Below are positions 24,201-34,730 of a stretch of DNA of 64,000 bases, piece by piece. The DNA is taken from assembly GCA_047495785.1 (NCBI GenBank), contig JBLDXI010000012.1, positions 434,001-498,000 on the forward strand, in the 5' to 3' direction. The notes beneath the pieces were generated by a model. It had not been told where the DNA came from, ran no database searches, and saw only the letters and a list, made by a program, of their open reading frames with translations. The position numbers and the translations under genes were made by a program. This DNA comes from Lepidodermella squamata. Taxonomy: Eukaryota > Gastrotricha. The stretch's first letter is position 1, and every line of letters begins with the position of its first letter.

Positions 24201-27110
24201 ACGCCGCACGCCGAAAGTCCGGTGCTGGTTTTTGTTTCAAAAATATCGTGAAAAACACCTAAAAGACGAGCGAAAAACCACTTCAACAAATAAATTTATG
24301 TATTGAGAAAAAATGAAAGAAATATATTAAATTTAATTTAAAAGAAAATTACTTCATCAAAAATATGTTTACGACAAATTAATAATAATTTCACGGCTGA
24401 ATTCGAAGAAAACCTAAATTACCATGCCAATATGTTAACTCCAGCTCTGTTGAAAAAGGCCGGAACTCATGAGAGTCATTCGAAACGTTTCAAGGTTGCG
24501 AAATCGCCCTTTATCTACTCAATTGTACAACGGTGCAGATGTAAAGTGGTCTGGTGTCGCGGTTGCCAGTTTTTATTTGCGCTCATGGCAAGGATAACAC
24601 AGGTAAGTAGGCGCTTATGCCTGTAAGATAAGTCAAGTTCTCGCGTGCTGACAGGCTCTTTATCGGTGGCGCGAGTCAAGGCACGTCGATGCTCTCTGGC
24701 GCTGATGTACTCGTGAGAACGCGCCGCGCACCGACGCGCGCAATTTGTCGGAAATATTTACCCGCAAAGTTATAATATTTATTGCCCGTTTATTAACAGG
24801 CGTTGATGATGATGCTGATGAGATGGCACAGCTATTTGTATAGCTTAAACCTATACCTATGCGTGTATAATTGGTCGAGGGTTGGTCGAGAGATGTTATC
24901 GACACTGGTTGATATTTTATACGTCTTGGTCAGTTTCGCGCAGTTTTCGAGTGCACGCGCTAAGGAGTATATTTACACTTATCCGGGGCGCGTCCAGGTG
25001 TTGGCAGCGGCCGGGCGCGCGCCCTCAAGTGAGTGCCATTGATGAATAAGCATCGGCTCATGATTGCGCTTATTATTTTTAGCCACTAACATTTATAAAC
25101 ACGCGCGTTGATATACTGCTGCTTTCTTCTCACGAATTATTAAAAGTGTTGGCCGCGCCTGATTACTCGCCATCATGTCTTATTATTATTGTAAAATATC
25201 TCATCTCAACGATATGAAAGTGGCCGATCTATATAGAGAGAGATAGGCGGCGCCAACGGAATCGCTACTGGTTGTAACGACGATGAATAGCAATAAAGCA
25301 GGACTAATTATGCCAGTCAGCCAGCCAGCTGAACTAAAAGTGGCCCACCGAGAGCCGCGGCCGGTCAGCGATACATGCCGGCACAGGCGCGACGTCATCA
25401 TCGCTCGTTTTACGCCGCCTGCCGCCGCCGCCGCCGCCTCGGCCCTGTTTTAAAATTTATGATGGCGGGCGTGTGCAAACGTGACTGTTCATCTATTTCC
25501 AGCCTGGAACCGCATCATCATCATCATCGCTCCTATGCATAATTAACATGTGCCCATTTGACCTCTACTTGATCAGCCTATAGAATACCGGCTTTAAATA
25601 CTATCATATCTCGCCAGGAATGGCCGCAAGTGATCGAGGTGAAAGTTGCAAAAAAATTAATGCGATGTTTATTAAGGAATAAACAAAAATCATGAATAAA
25701 TTTGGGCATGTTGAAGTTATTTACCAATCATTTTGTTTTTATTTACTTTATTTTTGACATGCGGTGTTCTCTTTAGCGGAGATGGCCGGAAATGAAAAAT
25801 CATCGACGTTTTTCGTTGGTAAGCTGGTAACATCAGGATTCATGACGTCTTCGTTCAAGCGTAACTGGCAGAGCTTAACCTAATTTCAAAGCTGAGAATA
25901 TAGCATAATTTGGGTTATCTGGGACATAAAATTCGCTGCTTGCGTAAAATTAAGACCAGTCATGCTTCAGTGATGCCTTGATTATCAGCGCGAGATTACT
26001 ATGAAAAAAGCTTACAAAAATGCATCCATCTGATCTCTGATGAACGAAACGGAGATTTTCGGAATTTTTTATTCATTTATATATAATAGGAAATCCTTCT
26101 TTCTTTTTTTCCTATATCAACTATTAGGAATATTGTGTAAGCAAGCATCGGTTCTTTTACATATCGTAAAACAGGTCATTTCCAGGTATTACCCAGCGAA
26201 TTTCGACAACTTTTTTCCAATTCCGACTTTTCATTTTTTCACGGGGGCTCAAACAATGAGGCGCGGAGGCCTTAATATCGAGAGTGATGAGCTAGGGTAA
26301 GGGAAGAGTCGGGATTTGGGTTTCCGGATCAACGTCCGTGCCGTATAACGTTATTTTTGGGTGAAGCCAGCGATCTTTTTTTCGCTAAATACATAATGCG
26401 CAGGATTAAATAAACCGCGCGACGTCATAAATAGTAAAATAACGTGATCCCACTCGCGAAAAAAATGTCCGCTTAAGTCCGAATCTATCAAGCTTAGTTC
26501 AAGGTTCAAGCTTATTAGTGGTTACTAATCACCTCAAAAATATTGTCTCATTTGCGTCATTCAACCATTTACCGAAACCTTGTATATCGCCTATTAAAAA
26601 AACCTGTGATTTAATACTTTTTAAACTGATTGTCGTCTCTTTTTCGGGTCATATCGAGGGATGGGCGACTCGCCTAGAAACAAAACGAATGACGTCATAC
26701 GTGATACGCAAAAGAGGCGTTCTTTTTCTAGCGTTTGACTTGGCAAAGATGCAAAACGCCATTTGTTTCTGTTCGAGGCGTGTCTTTGTAGTGCCCATCC
26801 TATTTCGCCATGTCCTATCCCAGATACCTAGGTCTGAGTTACATGATTTAGCTCTAATGTAGGTACACTTTTTATATTGAAAACGCTGTAACACTTTAAG
26901 AAAAACAACGACGGCGCCGATTGATCCTTATACGTGTGGGGCTTCCGCGGGAAGTATTAAAAAATCGATGACAAGAAGGGGCGGACTTCCTTTTTAAATT
27001 TTCACGCACTGTTCACGGATATCAGATTACAAAGACGAAATTAAGCATATAAAGCATCGGCAATGCTGACGATGGTCAGCGGATCGTCTTTTTCACTCTT
27101 CAATTCTACA
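18271..27110. other. 8.8 kb gene-free region upstream of the Ig/FN3 gene
   Basis: No ORF here has family resemblance or a plausible exon chain. Composition differs from the neighbours: CpG-rich blocks with GCGCGC and GAGCGAGCG motifs (about 19.6-19.9, 22.5-22.7 and 24.7-25.0 kb) alternate with AATAAT and TTATTA runs. Microsatellites include GATG/GATA near 18.57 kb, GCC at 25421-25438 and CAT at 25513-25528. It lies 5' of the adhesion gene and so may hold distal enhancers or noncoding transcripts; this is inference from position and composition only. Confidence 0.5.
27048..27053 (+). promoter_or_regulatory. TATA box of peptide gene 1
   Basis: TATAAA lies about 58 bp before the preferred start at 27111, leaving room for a short 5' UTR. 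It also makes the upstream in-frame ATG at 27063 unlikely to be the start. Confidence 0.5.
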
Positions 27111-27500
27111 ATGACGGGAAATCTTCGCTTCAACTGTTGGGCATTGATAATGGCACTCGCAATTCTAACTGGCATTTCCAGAGCGAAACCAATCGTAGTC
27201 GTAACCCGCGAAATGCTAGATGCTGATGCAGGGTCAGATGAATCACCATGGTCAGATTTGATAGCAACTGCCCAGCAGAAAGAGCCATCTCGTTCCCGCA
27301 GCAATTTTTGGTCGCCTTCTAATAGTGATTTCGATGAAGAAGCTCTTCTTAATCAGCAAATGGATATGGATAGGTTTAACATGCATCTCGTCTCCGAACT
27401 ATCACGCAACGCCTACCTTAAAGGGGATGTGCCACCATTGATGTCATATCTGCTCGCCCGGGATCATCAATCCGCGTCGAATGCTGCCCGATGGGGGTGA
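27111..27500 (+). CDS. Secreted amidated-peptide precursor 1 (tandem family)
   Basis: Intronless frame of 129 residues from the ATG at 27111, chosen over 27063 because it begins directly with a signal peptide (hydrophobic core A-L-I-M-A-L-A-I-L) and sits behind a TATA box. A poorly conserved acidic spacer follows. The C-terminal block reads S-R-N-A-Y-L-K-G-D-V-P-P-L-M-S-Y-L-L, then A-R and a variable tail ending W-G-stop. A terminal glycine is the standard donor for C-terminal amidation. There is no dibasic site before the block, so release would need cleavage at the single arginine of S-R or another protease. AATAAA is near 27576. Five paralogues follow on the same strand. Receptor and function are unknown. 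Confidence 0.72.
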   Translation: MTGNLRFNCWALIMALAILTGISRAKPIVVVTREMLDADAGSDESPWSDLIATAQQKEPSRSRSNFWSPSNSDFDEEALLNQQMDMDRFNMHLVSELSRNAYLKGDVPPLMSYLLARDHQSASNAARWG

Positions 27501-29335
27501 AAATTCGAGATGGAAACTTGACGATATGCTCTGTTTTAGTTGAAATTAAAACCTACGGCAATTGTTATTACCTTGAATAAAGAAGATTCTTATTACGCTC
27601 ATAGGATTAGCTTAATTTTAATGAATTGCGAACTCCCGGGTATATGGGATCGAACGTATGGAAGGTAACTATAAATAATGGAAAAAATAGTCAACAACAC
27701 TACGAAAACATCTCTCTTTCCTATGCGACTCAAATTAGTCCGTTTTTCGACCAACACACCTCGCAATTTCCTTATGGTACGAAGTTATAGAGGACATGTT
27801 TATGCTCTCTCAAATTTATTCAAGTTCAATTGGAACTTTTCAGCTACATGCAATTTCAGTGGATCAACTTGGCAGCGTTTTTGTCCTTCTATTCGCGGAG
27901 GTTAATGACATTTCGAGGTTAGATTTTTCCCACGAAAGTGGGCCAAAATGAGGGCGATAAAAAGTCCTCAGGTGCCTTTTGAAGGTGAGGTCGAGACAAG
28001 CCGATGGCCAAAGCAGGATTTCGATTCTCATAATTTTAAGAGCGATGGCTTTAACAGTATTTTCAATCATCTTTAGTCTCCCATGAAGCAAGGACTGCTC
28101 ATCTGCATGGTGAATAATCTGCTATTCCGAGGCATCGATGTCAACGTCATGCCTTTGCGAGTTAAAGCTGGTTAAATATCTATTGCTTCAATATGCTATT
28201 CAAGGTTATAATAAAATGTGGAAAAGTCCGTTCGTCTGACATCAGACCACAATATAAATCTAAATTTCATCCTTCCGTGACAGCCGCTTCCACCTCCACC
28301 TCCCATATTATGACTTGGTTGAATCTAGAGTGCTTCCGGCCAATATTTTTTCATCCCTTTTGAACTTCCATTGAGGAAATTCAATCTGGCGAGATGTGAA
28401 AAACAAAAGTTAAGGTTGTCAATATTCCTAATTATTATTGTCGTTGCAAACCAGATAGAGACTAAAACCTTGTTTTCTTAGAGGCCCCGCAAACACAACC
28501 TTCACAAGGGAACTTGATCATATACCTATAATGTAAGGGGTCATAAAATTGAACTTCTTAATCATTAAATTTAACCATTATTGTCATCTGTGTTTTCTTT
28601 GTGATTGCGATCTTCAAGGCTGCGTCCAAGTTGCTCCCGGTTTTGTCCAAGTTTCATGGTTGAAACCGTTCCAGAAAACAGCTTTCGATGGTGAAAATTC
28701 AAGTTTATCTATTTTTGCGGAAAACTCCCCGCAAAACGTTGTTGATTTGAGGTGTGTCCTTAAATAATTCATTTCAAAGCGGACGACGCCCCGTAATTAG
28801 CAATCGATTAGCGTGAATTGCATAAAAATCACTCGCTAAAAGCAAACTCTCAGACATCCACAGCAGACATGGTATGCCATCGGTATTTTGAATCCATGCC
28901 AAACGAAATGGCAACACATTATATAATTAATTTATCAAGCTATTATCTTGTATATTATAATAATTAAAAGAATCCACTGTGAATTAGTCAAATGAAACCA
29001 GGCTATAATGAAATTTTGAAATTGGAAACCCACGCAGAGACATCACGCACCACATTGAATATTTTAGCACCCGATACGTTTCTCTTAAAATCATGATTTT
29101 GTTGCACAAACCCGTGGGCGCGAATTTTAAGGCTGATTTGATCCACCTGGAATAATTGCTGAAACGCAGTTGCTGCACGGGGGCGTTTTGTCAATGTTAT
29201 CGTCCAAACTAATTTCGAAAATTAGTGCAATCGAGGTTGAAGGTCTTTCGAACCTTCGCACACGTCTGATTTTCAATACTCCATATAAGTTGTGGAGTCA
29301 ACTTAAACATTTTTTTAAAGGCTGTGTTCCCGACG
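27501..29335. other. Spacer between peptide genes 1 and 2
   Basis: A poly(A) signal for gene 1 lies near 27576, and TATAAG at 29284-29289 marks the promoter of gene 2. I looked for a decayed peptide copy carrying the P-P-L-x-S-Y-L-L block and found none. The remainder is AT-rich without a recognisable gene. Confidence 0.5.
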
Positions 29336-29659
29336 ATGAAAGTCTTGGAAATGATTGTATTTACATCCGCTTTGATGTCAGCGGGCAGTTGTATGCCAAT
29401 GGCTAAACGCTTTTTTGCACCCTACGCAGGCGATTACCTTCAGGATGCCAGCCAAGCTCCCGTTCAACCTATGGATTTGGACCCAGCTGGTCTAGACGAT
29501 TCTTTGTTCAATAGCAGTGGCTATAATGGCATGCTTAAAGAAGTTTCACATGAGTCACGCAGTGCTCATCTCAACGGCGAGGTCCCACCCCTGCTATCTT
29601 ATTTACTATTCCGAGGAGGCGGCGTTAATTACCAAACAATGCGTGTCGCTATTGGCTAG
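29336..29659 (+). CDS. Secreted amidated-peptide precursor 2 (tandem family)
   Basis: Intronless, 107 residues from the ATG at 29336, 47 bp after a TATAAG. Residues 1-22 look like a signal peptide (I-V-F-T-S-A-L-M-S-A-G). A lysine-arginine pair follows at once (M-P-M-A-K-R), so a prohormone convertase could trim the N-terminus. The conserved C-terminal block is S-R-S-A-H-L-N-G-E-V-P-P-L-L-S-Y-L-L-F-R, then a glycine-rich tail ending A-I-G-stop. Tyr of the motif is His here. AATAAA is near 29707. Like its paralogues it is predicted to give a C-terminally amidated peptide of about 35 residues. I do not recognise it as a named neuropeptide family. Confidence 0.72.
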   Translation: MKVLEMIVFTSALMSAGSCMPMAKRFFAPYAGDYLQDASQAPVQPMDLDPAGLDDSLFNSSGYNGMLKEVSHESRSAHLNGEVPPLLSYLLFRGGGVNYQTMRVAIG

Positions 29660-29995
29660 TGTGGGACATGATTTTCCATGCGACCCTTATTGATTTTTGC
29701 TTTGAGAAATAAACACTGACTGCTCGGGAAATTTCATAGCTTTTCGGAAATTTGATTCACAAATGTTAAATTATGGAAAACTTATAACTGACCGATTCAA
29801 AATGTAATAAAGCTGTTGCTATGCGGAAAAGCCGATTATACTCTAGCGTAATACCATGTTCTGCCGCTAATCGCGCGGACTTCCTTCCTGATGAATGCCT
29901 CGCGTGAACATTATCGCGGTCAACTGAGCAGCAACTATTACACCTATATAGGGCGCTATGGTCGAGAATTTATGCGCAAATATTATTTTGAAAAA
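29660..29995. promoter_or_regulatory. 3' end of peptide gene 2 and promoter of peptide gene 3
   Basis: An AATAAA near 29707 and a TATATA at 29945-29950, about 46 bp before the chosen start of gene 3, delimit the two transcripts. An upstream in-frame ATG at 29891 lies before the TATA and is therefore unlikely to be used. Confidence 0.5.
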
Positions 29996-30355
29996 ATGGC
30001 AAGCTTTTACAATATAGCTCTGACACTACTTTTATTATGCGTCCCTGTACACCTTTTCCCAATCTTTAAGCGAGATTTTGATGAGTTTGACACACCGATC
30101 GAATTCTCCGATAGCCTGCCTCTCTTTCTCAATCAATGGGTTGTATTGGAGCCGAACGATGACCTATTGCACGCAAGCCATAATGGTCTTCTACTGATGA
30201 ACGCAGGCGACGAAGAGGACGACGGGTTCCGGCAGTCGATTGCTGAAGGCACGAGGAGTGCTTATCTACAGGGTGACATCCCACCTTTGATGTCTTATAT
30301 TTTATACCGTGATCATTCGCAAGCTTCAAATGGCGCCAAATATGGAAAGCGTTGA
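29996..30355 (+). CDS. Secreted amidated-peptide precursor 3 (tandem family)
   Basis: 119 residues from the ATG at 29996; further upstream ATGs at 29891 and 29972 would place extra hydrophilic residues before the signal peptide (I-A-L-T-L-L-L-L-C-V-P-V). A K-R pair occurs just after the signal peptide (F-K-R-D-F). The spacer is acidic. The block is T-R-S-A-Y-L-Q-G-D-I-P-P-L-M-S-Y-I-L-Y-R, then a tail ending K-Y-G-K-R-stop. The terminal G-K-R is a complete convertase plus amidation signal, the clearest processing evidence in the family. AATAAA is near 30394. Closest in sequence to gene 4 (S-I-A-E-x-T-R-S-A-Y-L). Confidence 0.78.
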   Translation: MASFYNIALTLLLLCVPVHLFPIFKRDFDEFDTPIEFSDSLPLFLNQWVVLEPNDDLLHASHNGLLLMNAGDEEDDGFRQSIAEGTRSAYLQGDIPPLMSYILYRDHSQASNGAKYGKR

Positions 30356-31523
30356 ACGCTTGAACATTCTGCCCCTCTCACGAACGAAGCAAAATAAAAC
30401 TATAGTATTTATAATTGATGTTATAATTGAAGTCATCGAACAAGAGTGTTCCACCCACACAGGTAAAGTTCAAAGAGGACTGCGAAATACGTCACCACAC
30501 GTGAGCCTCTGTCTTACACGTGCTCCGTGTTCCCAATTTCCAGGTCACGTTATAGGCTGTAAACAATTGTTAAGAGTCTCAACAATCAACAAATTGGCTT
30601 TAAAGGCGTAGGTATGTCTCTTATCTATTGCATTTCCTTAATCCACTGACATACACACCTTCGCAATTCATAATTGTTATTACGCCAAACGCCAATATAA
30701 GCTAATATAGCATGCCGAGCGTTACGTAAAATTGGATCTTCGATAAACAGGGTTGTGATCGAAAGAAAAGTGCAAACTTTGAGTCTGTAAAACATTTGAA
30801 GGGGTGATCCTGGCGGGCCAATTTTTCTACCACAGGTAGCTCTTGGGTATGGCTCACGCCAGGTAAAATTTGGCTCTTATCGGGTCGTTCATTGTTGCGT
30901 AACAAAATGGCTAATTTACACTTTTCTTTCGATCACAACCCTGAAAATCTAATAAAAAAACAGCCGATAGCTTATTCGATGACCTTATAGGCTTGGAAAA
31001 TCTGACGCATTAAACTATTCATTTCTAAAAAGCGACCGCGTTAACTGAGACTTGCAAGTAAAATTTTCGAAAATAAATTACTCTACATAAAATCATTTGC
31101 GGGACCTTCCAGAATGTTATCCCAACGTAATGCTATTGATAGAAATTCGCTGAAGGACAGCGGCCGAACGAAAAAGATCAGCTACCCATCAAGTTCTTGG
31201 GGCGTGAAGGCATGTTTCCATGCTAATAATCAAATGTTACTCGCCGTACACAATATTATGCGCGACTTCGCAATTGATTTTGACATTTTTATTAACAATG
31301 TGTCTTTTCATGCACCATTGCGCGCCTGCTTTAATTTTAAGACAAACCTTGGGCGTGTAGTAATCGGCACGGGCAATGGAGTAGACATAGTAAATGCGAA
31401 CTCGATACATAAAAACGTCATAGTTGATTTGTCACTCCGTAAATAGTTCTGATTTCACCGGTTAAATTCGCAATTCGAATGAGAAATTCGGATCAGTGTT
31501 ACAATTCATTGCTCGAGTGAACC
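30356..31523. other. Spacer between peptide genes 3 and 4, with a foldback element
   Basis: Contains the gene 3 poly(A) signal and a 196 bp terminal-inverted-repeat element at 30748-30943. A 110-codon frame at 31114-31446 has no signal peptide and no family block and is not called. Confidence 0.5.
30748..30943. mobile_element. Short foldback (MITE-like) element with 31 bp inverted ends
   Basis: The ends 30748-30778 and 30913-30943 are inverted copies matching at 29 of 31 positions, both beginning C-A-G-G-G-T-T-G. Ends starting CAGGG are typical of hAT-type non-autonomous elements, but I see no 8 bp target duplication in the flanks, so the superfamily is not settled. There is no coding capacity. 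It lies between peptide genes 3 and 4. Confidence 0.7.
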
Positions 31524-31946
31524 ATGGCAAAATTACTGTTACTCATCCTTGCTACAGCAATAACTTTCTCTCTGCTCATCGAAAACTGTTCTTCACATCG
31601 GGCTACCCTTAAGGGTAAAAGACGCAATCCAAATACTCTGAAGACAACGCGACAAGCTAAAACTGATGATTCGAAGCAACAGCCCAAAACTGCCGCTCAA
31701 GCCAAGTTGAAAGAATTCTTGGATAGATGGACTCCGGCAGAGCTTGACGATTTTTTCGGCAAAATCAGTGCCCAACAACTAGCGCCGATGAATCAAGAAG
31801 ATTTCTCGAACAACTTGTTCGGTCAGTCGATTGCCGAAAGCACGAGAAGCGCGTACCTGAACGGCAATATTCCGCCCCTCATGTCATATCTGCTGTACCG
31901 CAATCACGCATCTTCTCAAGCTAATACAGCTAGATCGATGGGGTAA
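31524..31946 (+). CDS. Secreted amidated-peptide precursor 4 (tandem family)
   Basis: 140 residues, intronless. The signal peptide is leucine-rich (K-L-L-L-L-I-L-A-T-A-I-T). A basic spacer carries K-G-K-R-R near residues 31-35 and many lysines, unlike the acidic spacers of genes 1, 3 and 6. The conserved block S-T-R-S-A-Y-L-N-G-N-I-P-P-L-M-S-Y-L-L-Y is the best match to the family consensus and is followed by R-N-H and a tail ending S-M-G-stop, giving a predicted C-terminal amide. AATAAA overlaps the stop region near 31946. Processing before the block would need cleavage at single arginine. Confidence 0.75.
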   Translation: MAKLLLLILATAITFSLLIENCSSHRATLKGKRRNPNTLKTTRQAKTDDSKQQPKTAAQAKLKEFLDRWTPAELDDFFGKISAQQLAPMNQEDFSNNLFGQSIAESTRSAYLNGNIPPLMSYLLYRNHASSQANTARSMG

Positions 31947-32290
31947 TAAACGAAGCAGGGCGATTTTGACTGAAAATCAGACCTTTCAAGTTAATCGGTG
32001 ATTCATGTACACATTTTTTTACTCGCGCCCTTCCGAAATATGCGATGATCATTTTATTCAATTATTTGTTGATCTGTTTAATTATAATAAAATCAAATTA
32101 TTAAGTTATGTAGCACTTCCTTGGCGTATTTTCGCAGCGTAATATAATTTCCTGTGGTCGTCTGAGGGCCACCCTTGGAACCAAGTGGGTGTGACAAATG
32201 ATGGGTCACGCGACGACTGAAGCGGAAAAATCGTCACCAAACAGTATTTAAAATGGCTGAATTGATCATATATCTACATTAACCGATAAA
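31947..32290. promoter_or_regulatory. 3' end of peptide gene 4 and promoter of peptide gene 5
   Basis: An AATAAA directly follows the gene 4 stop. A TATTTAAA at 32245-32252 lies about 40 bp before the start of gene 5 and is the likely TATA box. No other gene is seen. Confidence 0.45.
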
Positions 32291-32692
32291 ATGCTTCTTA
32301 TCATTTTGACAGTAGCTCTCATCTCAATTATGCATCTATCGAAGGCAACACCGATTGCTCATCAATTTGCAGAGGAGCGAGAAACAAGCGACTGGCAGAC
32401 CGAGGCAGTCACGCGGAAACCACAAGCTTCCACAATTTTCAGCCGCAGAACTAAGCTGATCTCAGATCTGATGCAGGCTAAAAAGTACGACAGGATTCTA
32501 CAGTCATCGTTCGCCGATCACAACGAGTGGGGCGTCAGCAATGGCGATGAATTTTTAGGGTTTTCACAGCCGCCTCTCTCACAGCAAACTCGAATGGGCG
32601 TGTTTGACGGCAGCGTAGCGCCCCTGCAGTCTTACCTGTTGTTTCGAGGCGATAATGCTTACTTGACTGCTATGAAAAACGCGATGGGTTAA
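32291..32692 (+). CDS. Secreted peptide precursor 5, divergent family member
   Basis: 133 residues, intronless, with a signal peptide (L-L-I-I-L-T-V-A-L-I) from the first ATG. The C-terminal block has drifted: T-R-M-G-V-F-D-G-S-V-A-P-L-Q-S-Y-L-L-F-R, so A-Y-L is G-V-F and the first proline of P-P-L is alanine. The tail still ends A-M-G-stop, keeping the amidation glycine. The spacer is long and has basic sites at S-R-R and A-K-K. AATAAA is near 32757. It may be a diverging paralogue with a different receptor preference, or one under relaxed constraint. Confidence 0.66.
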   Translation: MLLIILTVALISIMHLSKATPIAHQFAEERETSDWQTEAVTRKPQASTIFSRRTKLISDLMQAKKYDRILQSSFADHNEWGVSNGDEFLGFSQPPLSQQTRMGVFDGSVAPLQSYLLFRGDNAYLTAMKNAMG

Positions 32693-33225
32693 ATCAACAA
32701 GTTCATTCCTACTCAAGGTAGAGGATTCTATTTTCGATGGCTTATGGTTTATCATTCAATAAAGTATCGCGCAGGATTCGCAATGTGTAATATTTAGTTT
32801 GGCTTCCACACTTCAAAATATGTATATGAATGAGTCAATTTTAGATCAACCGGACACGTACATGAAAGATCTTCGGGTATTCGTTCAAATTCTGAATGAA
32901 TTCCCATCGCAGTTGTAAATCGCCTTAAAATTTAAATCAGGCGAAAGCCCACAGAATCGCGAACAAAAAATGTGTCCTTTCATTAGAACATTATTACCCT
33001 ATTTCAGGCAGCTATAAATCTATTTTCTAGGCTCTTGTCTATTATATTAAAATAATCAGCTCAATAAATTTTCCTGTTTTTCAATTTGAAATAACGCGGA
33101 AATAAATCAGCCTGATATCAGCAATTTTCCAAATCATTTTTAGCCAAATTCGTTCAATGTTTCGTTCCTTCTCAATTTAATGCCGCGAATAGATTAGTTT
33201 ATTTAAATTTGACCAAGAATTTATA
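32693..33225. other. Spacer between peptide genes 5 and 6
   Basis: Holds the gene 5 poly(A) signal near 32757 and a TTATTTAAAT near 33200 as a candidate TATA for gene 6. The rest is AT-rich with no gene that I can support. Confidence 0.45.
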
Positions 33226-33534
33226 ATGTGGTCGCTGCTTCTATGCGTCATTGCTGCCATCCACCAGGCTATGTCAGCACCTGTCTATTACTTGTTGGAA
33301 TTTCCTTCCTTCAGCTTGATGACTGATGATGGTGACCTGTTTCCCGATGACGGCTATGGGTCTGCGGACGATCGCCTTACAGAACTAGAGCATCTCAACA
33401 CTAATTATCTCAATCTAGCATCCGAAACCTCTCGCATTGCATACCTGAGCGGCCAAATACCGCCTTTACTGTCTTTTATCCTTGATAGAGGCGACTCACG
33501 TGGAACCAGCTACATGCGTGCAATAGGAAAATAG
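33226..33534 (+). CDS. Secreted amidated-peptide precursor 6 (tandem family)
   Basis: 102 residues, the shortest member, intronless. The signal peptide is S-L-L-L-C-V-I-A-A-I-H. The spacer is strongly acidic (D-D-G-D-L-F-P-D-D). The block reads T-S-R-I-A-Y-L-S-G-Q-I-P-P-L-L-S-F-I-L-D, then R-G-D and a tail ending A-I-G-K-stop; the terminal G-K is an amidation site followed by a basic residue. Its poly(A) signal (33578-33583) abuts the 3' processing element of histone H3, which is transcribed toward it. Confidence 0.74.
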   Translation: MWSLLLCVIAAIHQAMSAPVYYLLEFPSFSLMTDDGDLFPDDGYGSADDRLTELEHLNTNYLNLASETSRIAYLSGQIPPLLSFILDRGDSRGTSYMRAIGK

Positions 33535-33582
33535 TCATACATTATTTATTAATATTTTTCAATTTGAGATGGCGAGTAATAA

Positions 33583-33618
33583 ACACTGTTGCAAAAACTT
33601 GTGGCCCTGAAAAGGGCC
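33583..33618 (-). terminator. Histone H3 3' stem-loop and downstream element
   Basis: On the minus strand the 16-base hairpin GGCCCTTTTCAGGGCC (33603-33618) is the canonical replication-dependent histone mRNA 3' end bound by SLBP. It is followed by ACAAGTTTTTGCAACAGTGT (33583-33602), one base different from the copies after H4, H2A and H2B. Confidence 0.92.
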
Positions 33619-33649
33619 GGTCGGTGTTGATTTTTAGTGAACCAGTCGC

Positions 33650-34639
<990 letters not shown>

Positions 34640-34694
34640 GCGGTCACCTGCTATTTCGACTACAGCTCTCACCATCAGCTCTCGACTACTAACC

Positions 34695-34730
34695 GGCCCT
34701 TTTCAGGGCCACAAGTTGTTGCAACAGTGT
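34695..34730 (+). terminator. Histone H4 3' stem-loop and downstream element
   Basis: Hairpin GGCCCTTTTCAGGGCC at 34695-34710, followed directly by ACAAGTTGTTGCAACAGTGT (34711-34730). The second element contains the perfect palindrome TGTTGCAACA and is not the purine-rich downstream element of most animals. Confidence 0.93.

Noticed and set aside
31114-31446. 110-codon frame between peptide genes 3 and 4
   Set aside because: No signal peptide, no family block, no promoter or poly(A) evidence.
27111-33534. Assignment of the peptide family to pigment-dispersing factor or CRF/DH44
   Set aside because: Only a loose L-x-(S/N)-x-L-L pattern and the terminal amide are shared; the PDF core and the CRF helix signatures are missing.
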